A DNA stretch of 64,000 bases. Source: Oligoflexales bacterium (lineage in GTDB: Bacteria; Bdellovibrionota_B; Oligoflexia; Oligoflexales; JALZUQ01). The position numbers and the translations under genes were made by a program. Positions 39,752 to 48,903 of the stretch are shown here, one piece after another. Every line of letters starts with the position of its first letter. Within the stretch, counting starts at the first letter, position 1. The stretch is from positions 1-64,000 of the forward strand of contig JALZUO010000009.1 in NCBI GenBank assembly GCA_023301565.1, given 5' to 3'. Below the pieces are notes generated by a model that saw only the letters and a list, made by a program, of their open reading frames with translations, searched no databases and had not been told where the DNA came from.

Positions 39752-40552
39752 TTATTCGGGGATGTCTGGCGATTTGTGGATATTCGCAGGGTAGGTTTTT
39801 ATGGTGATGCCAAACAAAAACTTTAGAGAATCCATCCGTATTTGAGCCTTGCCATCTTTATTGCCACATATCTTTATATACTTTCCATTGGCCAGGCTTT
39901 TATCTTTTAGCAGGTTGTAGTTTTCAAAGTTGTTAGCCTCGGACTCCACCTGTTTCATCCATTTAAGAAAGTTTTTCCCGTACTCTTCGCAAAACATAGG
40001 ATCAATATAGTTTGAGCCATTGATCTCTATCTGAGGAAAGATCTTAGGAATAGCTGTTGCTGCAAAATTAACCTTATAAGCTGGAACACCTGCAAAGCGC
40101 AGGTCCGAGGGCTGGGCCACAACCATTTCTTTCTTATCTACATCCCACAGCGGAACTCGTACATTCTTAGGAAGGTCCGAAAAGAGAAGCTTAAAGTAAG
40201 CAGGGCCTACGGCCAGAGCCCATGATTCATAATACTCTTGCTCCGTGATCATTGGCTTAGAAGAGCCGAACTTTAAGTGGTAGAGCCTTTTTAGGCCATT
40301 ACAAAGATTGTTTTTATATATTTTACCGACCAGCTGGTTCCAGCGTAAAAAATCTTCCTTCTTCCAGGTCATTAACCCTTTTTCATGGGCAAAACGCGCA
40401 AAGAATGCCGTAGATCCACCACTGACCAAATACAGGCTCTTGGCAGAGCTGACCTTTGCATAATCCTGGCTAAATAATAACGGCAAATGCCACGAGTAGT
40501 TTACACCCGTGCCATTTAAAATAATCGTATCAACGCGCTCGTTTGAGGTCAT
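39752..40552 (-). CDS. Divergent patatin-like protein, paralog of 15975..16898
   Basis: TIILNGTGV, LYLVSGGSTAFFARFA, AATAIPKIFPQ...YIDPMF aligns with TLVIDGPGV, IHTFSAGSYALFWIKAF, ATTAIPGIYGA...LIDCVF. Confidence 0.58.
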   Translation of the reverse strand: MTSNERVDTIILNGTGVNYSWHLPLLFSQDYAKVSSAKSLYLVSGGSTAFFARFAHEKGLMTWKKEDFLRWNQLVGKIYKNNLCNGLKRLYHLKFGSSKPMITEQEYYESWALAVGPAYFKLLFSDLPKNVRVPLWDVDKKEMVVAQPSDLRFAGVPAYKVNFAATAIPKIFPQIEINGSNYIDPMFCEEYGKNFLKWMKQVESEANNFENYNLLKDKSLANGKYIKICGNKDGKAQIRMDSLKFLFGITIKTYPANIHKSPDIPE

Positions 40553-40582
40553 AGCAATACTTCTATTTATATTGGTTATGTT

Positions 40583-41389
40583 TTACTTTTTATTTGCTTC
40601 TTTTTCTGCGGCATAGGCCATCATCATCTTTTCGGCAGCCGCAATGTCTTCTTCGGATATTTCCCAGTGGTTTTTTGCACCGACAAGCGTTTGAAGCTTG
40701 TTAAACAAATCAAAATCGATAAAAGGTGTCACAGATTCGCGCTGGTACTCAGCTTCTTTTTCTCCGTAAAGACCCAAAAAGGTCTTGTCACGAAACCAGG
40801 ACTCTCTGTTGCGCTCTTCTAGCATCTTTAAAAGTGAGTCGGTCGGGTCGCGCTGAACGAACTCAAAGAACATAGCCGAGGAAATAGATCCCGGGTAATA
40901 CCACTCTCCACTAAACACCTGGATCAAGTCTTCACCATCGTCACGTAGAATCGGCGTGATAAAGTTGACCCCGCGCTCGACTGCGTGCTGATGAAAAGCC
41001 AGTAAATCTGGCGTACGCAGAGCAATGTGCTGCCAGTGAGCTGCGGCACTGTGGTTTTGTAGCATCGTCCTTACGTGTGAAGACTGCGAGTCTGGCTCTG
41101 TAGGCTGAACAAGAGCGATGACTGTCCCGCCGCTAGCTTTACTAGCAACATGGCCCTGGTCTTCTTTTCCGACCGAAACCGCAAAAGTCATCGACTTTTC
41201 ACCTTCACCAGGCTTCCATTCTTTACGTTTTTCATAAATCACATCTTCTAAGGGTACGCCAAAAATCACGCGAAACAGAACATAAGTCACGTTATACATT
41301 TCTGGCTGCATAAGCATGGTCATATGGTCCACGGTAAAGTTTAAAAAACCAGGTTTTTGGCCAGACTGATTTGTTGTTGTGTCGGTCAT
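40583..41389 (-). CDS. VOC-superfamily (4-hydroxyphenylpyruvate dioxygenase-like) protein
   Basis: FTVDHMTMLMQPEMYNVTYVLFRVIFGV, HWQHIALRTPDLLAFHQHAVERGVNFITP, SSAMFFEFVQRD. Confidence 0.75.
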   Translation of the reverse strand: MTDTTTNQSGQKPGFLNFTVDHMTMLMQPEMYNVTYVLFRVIFGVPLEDVIYEKRKEWKPGEGEKSMTFAVSVGKEDQGHVASKASGGTVIALVQPTEPDSQSSHVRTMLQNHSAAAHWQHIALRTPDLLAFHQHAVERGVNFITPILRDDGEDLIQVFSGEWYYPGSISSAMFFEFVQRDPTDSLLKMLEERNRESWFRDKTFLGLYGEKEAEYQRESVTPFIDFDLFNKLQTLVGAKNHWEISEEDIAAAEKMMMAYAAEKEANKK

Positions 41390-42081
41390 CTTGGTAGCAT
41401 CTCCTGTTTAAGGTTTGTCTTGTCTGCAAGCAGAGGTCTTTGCTTCAGGACCTGCGTCCACACATCCGAAGATGTTTTTTGGTGAAGCCACTGCTGAACC
41501 CGAGGGTATTCAAGCAAACTTATCTCAGCGAGCTGATAGTACCCCAGCCATGGCAAAGAAATCCAGTCTGCGAAGCTCGGAGCTTGCAGCATAGGGCTTA
41601 GAAGAGATGTTCTGCCCAAAAGATGGGACTCTAAGTCGCCAAGAGCTCTATACACTTGGCAAGAGGCCCTTTCAACTGCCACCGTATCCGGTATTGCACC
41701 GGCTTTGCCAAATTTTTTAACCCATACCCTGTTCCATTGAATCACCCCTAACGGCTTGCACAAACTCATGCGCAAATGGTCTAGCCAGCTTTCCAGCTGA
41801 TACTCAGCCGAAGGCTCTTTAGGAAACAGGTCCTCACGCCCATGCAAACGAGCTAGGTAGCGGCAAATCGCAACCGACTCGATCAAAACCTCACCCGTTG
41901 AAAGTTCGAGAACTGGAACTAGGCCACGAGGGTTTTTTTGCAAAAACCCCTCCTTGTGCTGTTCGCCTGCCTCTAAGGCTACTGGTATAAACTCAAACTT
42001 TAGCTGGAAAAGCCGCAAAGCTATCTCTACTAACATCGTTGGTCCTGAATAAAGATGACCATAGAGTTTGATCAAATCCAA
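41386..42081 (-). CDS. Glutathione S-transferase family protein
   Basis: IKLYGHLYSGPTMLVEIALR, NPRGLVPVLELSTGEVLIESVAICRYLARL. Confidence 0.9.
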   Translation of the reverse strand: MDLIKLYGHLYSGPTMLVEIALRLFQLKFEFIPVALEAGEQHKEGFLQKNPRGLVPVLELSTGEVLIESVAICRYLARLHGREDLFPKEPSAEYQLESWLDHLRMSLCKPLGVIQWNRVWVKKFGKAGAIPDTVAVERASCQVYRALGDLESHLLGRTSLLSPMLQAPSFADWISLPWLGYYQLAEISLLEYPRVQQWLHQKTSSDVWTQVLKQRPLLADKTNLKQEMLPR

Positions 42082-43631
42082 TCCTCCAGCACATCTTGCC
42101 CCTTAAACCGGGCCTGATAGTCCCGCCAAGAGCGTACCTCTGACCTTTTTACAGCGCCGCTTAAGCGGTAATCAATGTCTGGGTGCAAAAACATTAAAAG
42201 AGTTGTTCTCACTTCTTTCCTCAATTCCTTAAAATCGCCAATAGCCTTCCAGGCAGGGACACTCCAAAACAGGCGTACGGCTCTCCAAGTAGCCAGGGCA
42301 TCACGGCGAAAGCGCACACCGAGCATTCCCAAAAAGAAAAAGCCTACTGCATAAACTAAACTAGAAAATGGAAAACTAATCAGAAATCGAGAGCTAAGCA
42401 GCCCCAGAAGTCCCCAATAAAATGGAAAAAGGAAAAATGCCCCGAGAGCTTTAAAAGTCTGTTTTTCCACCTCCCAGGTAGTCAAAACATCTGAAAGCCA
42501 CGAAAACAAACGCAGCAAAGGCTCATGGATCAACAAAGCTAGAATCGTTAATGGAGCTATGGCCATACGAATGCTTTTTCGAATTCCAGCATTCCTGCGC
42601 CGAAAAAGCCCACCTACCGGGTTGATCCATCTCCAGTCAGATACGCCCACTGTTTCTTCTATGGAGTCTATGTTCTCAAAGATAGACTCTAGCTTTTGCG
42701 TAAATGCTTCCACCTCAGCCCGATCCATCCGAGCAAGCCTGCGGCTAAACTCCATTTCGAAATAATAATACACCCCAACATCATTGTCCGAGCCATAGGC
42801 CAACTGCAGCGCTCGATCCAAGGCTTTCTTTGTTTCATCTTTTTCGTATTCAGGGATCAAACGTGCAACATCGCGCTCCATAGAGTCTCTAATCTCTTTG
42901 ATTTTGACCTTGGCATCGTCACTGTCCACCGAAAAAGGCTGGACAATAACCGACTGTCCAAGAACAAGTAAGCATTGAGCAGCAAAGTCTTTATGCCCCC
43001 TGTAATATATAACCGACGGTAAATACTTATATTCTGGGTGGTCTGACTTCCCTGCGTCGTGCTGCATGGCCTGAGCTAAAAACCTTGCCGGGCCTGTTTT
43101 AAATGGCTTCATCTTGCCTTCTAGGTGAGTCGTACCCTCTGGAAATATAGCAACGGGGTACCGAGAGAACGCGTCTTGCACAACAGCCATCACCTGGGAG
43201 TTTGACTCCAAGTACCTAGTAACGCCTTTGCGCTTTGCCATCTTATCCTTGTCCTGCGGGCGAAACACGGGGATTGTGCCCCCCATCCAAAGAAAATAAC
43301 GCACCAGAGGGTAGCTCCACAGAATATGCATTGCGACAAAACGAACAATTTCACGAAACGATAAGAGTAAAATGAGGCAATCTAAAAGACTATTGGAGTG
43401 ATTTGCGACAATTAGTGTCCTGGGACCAACATTTGTGGGCGGTTTTATCCTACGAAACTGCCCTTCAGACTCCTGTAAAACCAGTCGCCCCCGAAAATAA
43501 ATCGGGAGAAAGCAGCGAAAAGCCCAGCAAACCAAGTGGTAGGTGAACCGCTGAACAGGGCCTATAGCAAAGTGTTTGAGAAACTCAGCCTTGTTTTCTA
43601 CGTGATTTTCCTGACCCATCGGACCCCCCAC
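42072..43631 (-). CDS. 1-acyl-sn-glycerol-3-phosphate acyltransferase (PlsC-domain) membrane protein
   Basis: LIVANHSNSLLDCLILL (NHX4D), FPEGTTHLEGKMKPFKTGPARFL; C-terminal TM helices. Confidence 0.88.
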   Translation of the reverse strand: MGGPMGQENHVENKAEFLKHFAIGPVQRFTYHLVCWAFRCFLPIYFRGRLVLQESEGQFRRIKPPTNVGPRTLIVANHSNSLLDCLILLLSFREIVRFVAMHILWSYPLVRYFLWMGGTIPVFRPQDKDKMAKRKGVTRYLESNSQVMAVVQDAFSRYPVAIFPEGTTHLEGKMKPFKTGPARFLAQAMQHDAGKSDHPEYKYLPSVIYYRGHKDFAAQCLLVLGQSVIVQPFSVDSDDAKVKIKEIRDSMERDVARLIPEYEKDETKKALDRALQLAYGSDNDVGVYYYFEMEFSRRLARMDRAEVEAFTQKLESIFENIDSIEETVGVSDWRWINPVGGLFRRRNAGIRKSIRMAIAPLTILALLIHEPLLRLFSWLSDVLTTWEVEKQTFKALGAFFLFPFYWGLLGLLSSRFLISFPFSSLVYAVGFFFLGMLGVRFRRDALATWRAVRLFWSVPAWKAIGDFKELRKEVRTTLLMFLHPDIDYRLSGAVKRSEVRSWRDYQARFKGQDVLEDWI

Positions 43632-43739
43632 TTCTTCGACACCTATTTTTATAGGGCCAAATGCAACAATAATTCTTGCACATCAAATTTTTATCACGTA
43701 TTGTTTTTTTTGTGGATATTTATTTCCCTTAAGGAGGAT

Positions 43740-44216
43740 ATGATGGCTCGAAAAAAGAAGACTGCACGTAAGACGGCTGCAAAACGCAAGACGACTACGA
43801 AGCGTAAAACCACGAAAAAAAAGACTACTGCTAAGCGTAAAACTGCTGCAAAGCCAAAAGCTGCTGCTAAAAAAGCACCTGTAAAAAAGGCAAGTGTTCG
43901 TATTGGACCAAGCAATACACCACGCACCAAGTCTCAGATCATGAATATCATTTCTGAAGACGTAGGCATGTCAAAAAAAGAAGTTACTCAGGTTTTCGAA
44001 AGCCTAGAGAAAACAATCAAAGCTGACATGGGACCACGTGGATGCAAAGTATTCACTGTTCCTGGCCTTATGAAAATCACTGTAAAGCGTAAGCCTGCAA
44101 CAAAAGCTCGCAAAGGCATCAACCCATTCACTGGTGAAGAGATGATGTTCAAAGCTAAGCCAGCACGTAACGTGATCAAAGTACGCCCACTAAAGAAATT
44201 GAAGGAAATGGTTTAA
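43740..44216 (+). CDS. HU/IHF-family DNA-binding protein with Lys-rich N-terminal tail
   Basis: RBS aaggagg; MMARKKKTARKTAAKRKTTTKRKTTKKKTT... then PRTKSQIMNIISEDVGMSKKEVTQVFESLEKTIKADMG...GLMKITVKRKPATKARKGINPFTGEEMMFKAKPARNVIKVRP. Confidence 0.93.
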   Translation: MMARKKKTARKTAAKRKTTTKRKTTKKKTTAKRKTAAKPKAAAKKAPVKKASVRIGPSNTPRTKSQIMNIISEDVGMSKKEVTQVFESLEKTIKADMGPRGCKVFTVPGLMKITVKRKPATKARKGINPFTGEEMMFKAKPARNVIKVRPLKKLKEMV

Positions 44217-44240
44217 TCACCTTCTTTCAAAGCATGAAAA

Positions 44241-44269
44241 GCCTCTCCGCTAACGGAGAGGCTTTTTTT
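44241..44269 (+). terminator. Intrinsic terminator of HU-like gene
   Basis: GCCTCTCCGC-TAAC-GGAGAGGC-TTTTTTT. Confidence 0.92.
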
Positions 44270-44284
44270 GTGGTTGAACTAGCT

Positions 44285-44869
44285 TTAGCGAACTAGGCGC
44301 TGGTAGCTAATGGAAAGCTCGCCATCTGTTTCTACACTTCGGGTTTCAGCAGACTGGAAATGCTGCAAAAAATCCATGTCATAAAACGTATCGACCTCTG
44401 GATCCCAAACTGGGTTGAGCTTTGATTCAGCAACGCTCCAATGAACCTCATTGCATATGTTTTGCGTAAGTTTGTATATCTGACCGCCACCAATGCAATA
44501 AAACCTTCTGGGCTCGCTGCCGGTGGGAGCCTCCTTAGCTAGCCTGGAATACACCTGAATAGCCTCTTGCAACGAGCCACACACGTGCGTCCTACTCGCT
44601 TTTTCTTCCGTCCAGGTTTTTACGTGGTCTTGAGGTAGCCAATCGTCTTTTTTGGTCAAGATGATCGACTCACGCCCCGGGAAGACAAACCCGACCGACT
44701 CAAAAGTTTTTCTTCCCATAAGCAGAACTCCGCCCATAGTAATCTGTTTAAACAATTTGAGGTCCTCGGGAATATGCCAAGGCAAAGTTCCATTTTTACC
44801 GATCCCACCGTTTTTGGCAGTAACCACGACATGTGCTAACCGAATATCTTTGAAAGACATCATACTCAA
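44285..44869 (-). CDS. folA: Dihydrofolate reductase
   Basis: [58 protein letters not shown]. Confidence 0.95.
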   Translation of the reverse strand: MSMMSFKDIRLAHVVVTAKNGGIGKNGTLPWHIPEDLKLFKQITMGGVLLMGRKTFESVGFVFPGRESIILTKKDDWLPQDHVKTWTEEKASRTHVCGSLQEAIQVYSRLAKEAPTGSEPRRFYCIGGGQIYKLTQNICNEVHWSVAESKLNPVWDPEVDTFYDMDFLQHFQSAETRSVETDGELSISYQRLVR

Positions 44870-45660
44870 ACAGCCACCGGAGCTTTGATGCTGCCATGTG
44901 ACTCATAGCCTTTGAGTGTAAAGTCCTCAAAACCAAACTCGAAGATGTTCTCTACCTCTGGATTCAGCTCCAACGTAGGAAGCTTAAGTGGGTCCCGAGA
45001 AAGCTGCAGCTCAGCTTGGCTAACATGGTTATTATATAAATGGAGGTCTCCAAACGAGTGTACAAACTCACCGACTTTATACCCTGTAACCTGTGCCACC
45101 ATATGCGTAAGCAAAGCATAGGAAGCAATGTTAAACGGCACCCCAAGGAAGACATCTGCGCTTCTTTGGTATAGCTGGCAAGAAAGTTTGCCTCCTGCCA
45201 CATAGAACTGAAAAAAAGCATGGCATGGCGGAAGAGCCATTTGATCAAGTTCGCCAGGGTTGTAGGCAACGACCATGTGCCTGCGCGAGTCAGGGTTCTC
45301 TTTGATCTGCTGGACTACAGACCGAATCTGGTCAAAAGACTCGCCCTTTGCATTGCGCCAGTCTCTCCACTGCGCGCCGTAGACCCTTCCGAGATCTCCT
45401 TTTTCGTTTGCCCACTCGTTCCATATGCGAACACCATTTTTTTGCAGGTACTCTACGTTGGTATCACCACGCAAAAACCATAGAAGCTCATAGGCAACAG
45501 ACTTCCAGTGTACTTTTTTAGTTGTAACCATCGGAAAACCATTCCTAAGATCAAAGCGGACCTGACGACCAAAAACGCTTCTTGTGCCCGTCCCAGTTCT
45601 GTCGGTTTTTTCGGCTCCGTTATCGTAAACATCTTTTAGTAGCTCTAAATAGCTATTCAT
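44866..45660 (-). CDS. thyA: Thymidylate synthase
   Basis: [74 protein letters not shown]. Confidence 0.98.
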   Translation of the reverse strand: MNSYLELLKDVYDNGAEKTDRTGTGTRSVFGRQVRFDLRNGFPMVTTKKVHWKSVAYELLWFLRGDTNVEYLQKNGVRIWNEWANEKGDLGRVYGAQWRDWRNAKGESFDQIRSVVQQIKENPDSRRHMVVAYNPGELDQMALPPCHAFFQFYVAGGKLSCQLYQRSADVFLGVPFNIASYALLTHMVAQVTGYKVGEFVHSFGDLHLYNNHVSQAELQLSRDPLKLPTLELNPEVENIFEFGFEDFTLKGYESHGSIKAPVAV

Positions 45661-45663
45661 ATC

Positions 45664-46713
45664 CTAGGCTCCATTTTTTATTGCTTCTATAGCCGAAATC
45701 ACCGCCGACCCTGCAATTTCCTCCACGCTAGCTCCTCTAGAGCAGTCCGTAAAAGGCTTTGCCAAACCCTGTAGCAACGGCCCGTATGCGTGGTAGCCAG
45801 CCACATGATTGGCTACTTTATACGCAATGTTTGCCGAATTTAGGTCAGGAAAAAGATAGATTTCTGCCGCCTGGTTTCCGGCATACGCAAGGCCTTTTTG
45901 GGAGGCAATCGCAGGCACAAAAGCCGCATCAAACTGAACAGGCCCGAGAACCTGAATACCTTTTTCAGACTGCTTGAAAATTCTGTCCGTATACTCTGCA
46001 GCGGCACGCACCTTATCGACAAGCTCACCACCAGCACTTTCTCCAGTTGCGTAAGAAAGAAAAGCGACCTTAGACGGAGAACTCCCAAACAGCGATCTCC
46101 ATTTTTGAACGGAATGCTTGGCAATTTCTGCAAACTGCTCTTTACTAGGCTGAGGGTTTACCCCGCAGTCAGCAAACAGGAACCACCTATGGTTGGTAGG
46201 CTGCCCAGTCACTAGCCCCATACTTTTGGGGGAACAAAACAAAAAACTGCTAGAGAGCAAATCGCTGCCCTGCTCAAGCCCCACAGCATATAGCCCGGCC
46301 CTTATAATGTGTGCTGTCGTATAACGACACCCTCCTACCCCAGAATCTAGCTTTCCGCTGGAAACCATCGAGGCTAGGCAATAGGCGGGGTCCAAAGCCA
46401 GCTGTTCTATCTGTGGCTCTGAAAGTTTTTTCCCCCGAGACAGCAGGTACTGCTCAATTGTTTTACGCGTAGCTAAAGCCTGCTCGGCTACATTCAAAAA
46501 CTCAATACGTTCTTCTTGCTTTAAGCTTGAAGGTAGCTCCTCGTAATCTTTTGAAGTTCCGACCAAAGCCAGACGTAAAGGCGTTTGCTCGAGCAACTGC
46601 AGGCAAGCGTTTTGCACTCTGTGGTCTGAAGCCTCACAGAATCCCACCCGAACACCTTTTAAGCCTAAAGCACCGGGCAGCTCTAATGGACGTATCGTTT
46701 GCTCATCTTTCAC
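45664..46713 (-). CDS. pta: Phosphate acetyltransferase (phosphate acetyl/butyryltransferase family)
   Basis: LALDPAYCLASMVSSGKLDSGVGGCRYTTAHIIRAGLYAVG, FADCGVNPQPSKEQFAEIA, VAFLSYATGESAGGELVDKVRAA, LYLFPDLNSANIAYKVANHVAGYHAYGPLLQGLAKP-like region. Confidence 0.9.
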   Translation of the reverse strand: MKDEQTIRPLELPGALGLKGVRVGFCEASDHRVQNACLQLLEQTPLRLALVGTSKDYEELPSSLKQEERIEFLNVAEQALATRKTIEQYLLSRGKKLSEPQIEQLALDPAYCLASMVSSGKLDSGVGGCRYTTAHIIRAGLYAVGLEQGSDLLSSSFLFCSPKSMGLVTGQPTNHRWFLFADCGVNPQPSKEQFAEIAKHSVQKWRSLFGSSPSKVAFLSYATGESAGGELVDKVRAAAEYTDRIFKQSEKGIQVLGPVQFDAAFVPAIASQKGLAYAGNQAAEIYLFPDLNSANIAYKVANHVAGYHAYGPLLQGLAKPFTDCSRGASVEEIAGSAVISAIEAIKNGA

Positions 46714-46871
46714 TATTTTTTCTGGCTCCTAGTTTGACCATGTCTCGCCTAGGTTAATTCTAAAGGGCTTTGCATACAAAAGAATTAAAATTGGCCCAAT
46801 AGCCAAAATAAACAAATTCCCAAGTAATCTCTATAGTTTAAGCTGATTAAAATTAAATCAAACCAGCGTGA

Positions 46872-47060
46872 GCCGCTCTAGACGCGGCACAAAGCTTTCT
46901 AAGTACCCAGTTATCCACAGTTTTTGTGGAATACAGCGTTGTTCGCACAAACCCCTTGGGGCCCAAGCTAAAGATTTGGGGCAGAAGTTGCCGATTCAGA
47001 GAATCCGTAGGTTTCCGAAAGAATAGAAGGACGAATTTAACCGTCAGAGCAACAACTCTG
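46872..47060 (+). promoter_or_regulatory. Candidate structured leader/regulatory region with several short inverted repeats
   Basis: GCCGC..GCGGC; TCCACAgttttTGTGGA overlapping TTATCCACA; CCCAA..TTGGG; GATTCagaGAATC; CAGAGcaacaaCTCTG; upstream of EAL gene. Confidence 0.35.
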
Positions 47061-47082
47061 GTTTTAACGCGTCCCAGATATT

Positions 47083-48885
47083 TTGAATTATTTTAATGGA
47101 GTTCTCTTGTATTTTTTAGCTGTTGAAAACGAAGAGTTGCGTGAGCAGGTTGAAGCTATGTTTCAAAGTGCAAGCAAGAACTTTAACTCTTTACAGTTCC
47201 ACAATGGAAAAGCTAACGAGTCGATCTCCAGATGCTTTACGGCTCCAGAAGCCACCCTGGTTATGGAATGGCCGTACCCTGGGAAGTCCATGTCCGCAAG
47301 CAAGAGGCTTCTACGGCTTCTTTGCCAACGCCTTCCAACCTACTTGCTTGAACTAAAGCCTGACGGCTCTTTAGAGGGTCTTTCATCAGCCGATGCGATC
47401 AACCAGTGCACGCGGATTTCTTCCATAGAAGAACTAACCTCCGCCTTACAAACCGTTCCATTTCCGGCCGTACCGATCGACACGGTAGATATCGGTTACT
47501 TTGAACAGACCTTAGCTGACGAAAGCAGTCTTTCAGTCATTAGTCTAGAGATCAAAAACCTGTATCAACTTGAGCAGCAGTTTGACAACGAGGTACTCGC
47601 TTTAGCCAAAAAAACCTTTCGGCAGACCTTGCAGTCAATGTGGTCTCAACCAAGTGGGTTTAGGCGAGGTGATCGCCTAGTCAAAATCGACGGCAAACCC
47701 GACTGTTATTACTTACTTTTGCGCAATGCCAAAAAAGAAAATCGGATCCATGCACCTGGCAACACTGAAAATATGGCCGACAGAATTTATGCTGTTGTGG
47801 AACGAACCTTTGCACAGAAACTGGCAAAAAACTGCAGCAAAGAAGGCATCCAAGGAATCACACAAGCTTTTGTAGCTGAAATTGAAGTCGGCTTCGGCTC
47901 GGCCGTTCACAACCCTGTTGTCAGCCCCAGCGAAGCTGTAAAAAGAGTCATGGACACCACACACAAAAACGCATCAATCAACTTGCAGCGCACCTTAGAT
48001 AGAGAGCGCGAGTTTTTTCATATGATCTTCCAAAACCCGACAATCCTCTACCCTCACCTGCAAGGCGTTTTCTCTTGCAATAAAGATGGACAGGCGCAAT
48101 TGATGGGTTTTGAAAGCCTCATTCGATTTGATTTGCAGCGCCTGATTCAAATACTTCCAAATTTAAACCGCTCGCTTATCAACATGAAGATCATCAGCCC
48201 AGAGTTTTTGTTCAAAAAAGCAAAATTCCTAGGACTAGACCAAGAGCTAGATCAGCTTTGCCTCAAAAGGTCTTTCGAAGAGTGTTCAGATATAAGCCTA
48301 CCTCTTTTCTTGAACGTCCTCCCTGCGAACCTAAGGCACTTTGATACCCTGATGAAATACCTGCCAAACCCACCACGGCACGGCATTATTTTGGAAGTAT
48401 CAGAGAACTCAGCGATCACAAACCTAGAAAAGATTCAGGCAATCCGTAAAAAATTAAAAGGCAAAGGCGTCCGCCTTGCAGCCGATGATTTTGGTAAAGC
48501 CCATAGTGGTTTTGACCGAATCATGCTTTTATCACCAGATATCATAAAGCTCGACCGTGAACTTATCCGCGACATTAACAAACATAGTCATAAAAAAATC
48601 TATCTGCAGGGGCTCATCCAGTCAGCTCACCTTTGTAACACGAAAGTTCTAGCCGAGGGTGTAGAAACTAAAGCTGAGCTTGAAGTTCTTCAAGACCTAG
48701 ATATTGACTTTTATCAAGGATACCTATTCCACAGACCAGCGTCTTTAGCGGCGGTAAATGCAAAGTTCAGCTATGCTTTTAACAGCAATGCACTTACAGA
48801 GTTAGTGTCAGAAGCAGACGATGAAAAAGCGCAAAAAGAAGAAAATACCCATACGCAGAAAGCTAATAAGAGTAAAGCTTCTTAA
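47083..48885 (+). CDS. EAL-domain c-di-GMP phosphodiesterase with degenerate GGDEF-like region
   Basis: GFESLIRF (EAL position), LFLNVLPANL, ILEVSEN, LAADDFGKAHSGF, DIIKLDRELI, VLAEGVETKAE, YQGYLFHRPA; alternative TTG start at 47107. Confidence 0.88.
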   Translation: MNYFNGVLLYFLAVENEELREQVEAMFQSASKNFNSLQFHNGKANESISRCFTAPEATLVMEWPYPGKSMSASKRLLRLLCQRLPTYLLELKPDGSLEGLSSADAINQCTRISSIEELTSALQTVPFPAVPIDTVDIGYFEQTLADESSLSVISLEIKNLYQLEQQFDNEVLALAKKTFRQTLQSMWSQPSGFRRGDRLVKIDGKPDCYYLLLRNAKKENRIHAPGNTENMADRIYAVVERTFAQKLAKNCSKEGIQGITQAFVAEIEVGFGSAVHNPVVSPSEAVKRVMDTTHKNASINLQRTLDREREFFHMIFQNPTILYPHLQGVFSCNKDGQAQLMGFESLIRFDLQRLIQILPNLNRSLINMKIISPEFLFKKAKFLGLDQELDQLCLKRSFEECSDISLPLFLNVLPANLRHFDTLMKYLPNPPRHGIILEVSENSAITNLEKIQAIRKKLKGKGVRLAADDFGKAHSGFDRIMLLSPDIIKLDRELIRDINKHSHKKIYLQGLIQSAHLCNTKVLAEGVETKAELEVLQDLDIDFYQGYLFHRPASLAAVNAKFSYAFNSNALTELVSEADDEKAQKEENTHTQKANKSKAS

Positions 48886-48903
48886 ATACTAAAAAATTAA
48901 ATA

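Noticed and set aside
46930-47082. Possible GEMM c-di-GMP riboswitch upstream of the EAL gene
   Set aside because: The conserved GEMM-I core (e.g. CACRCANRGCAAACC...) is not visible; only generic hairpins are seen.
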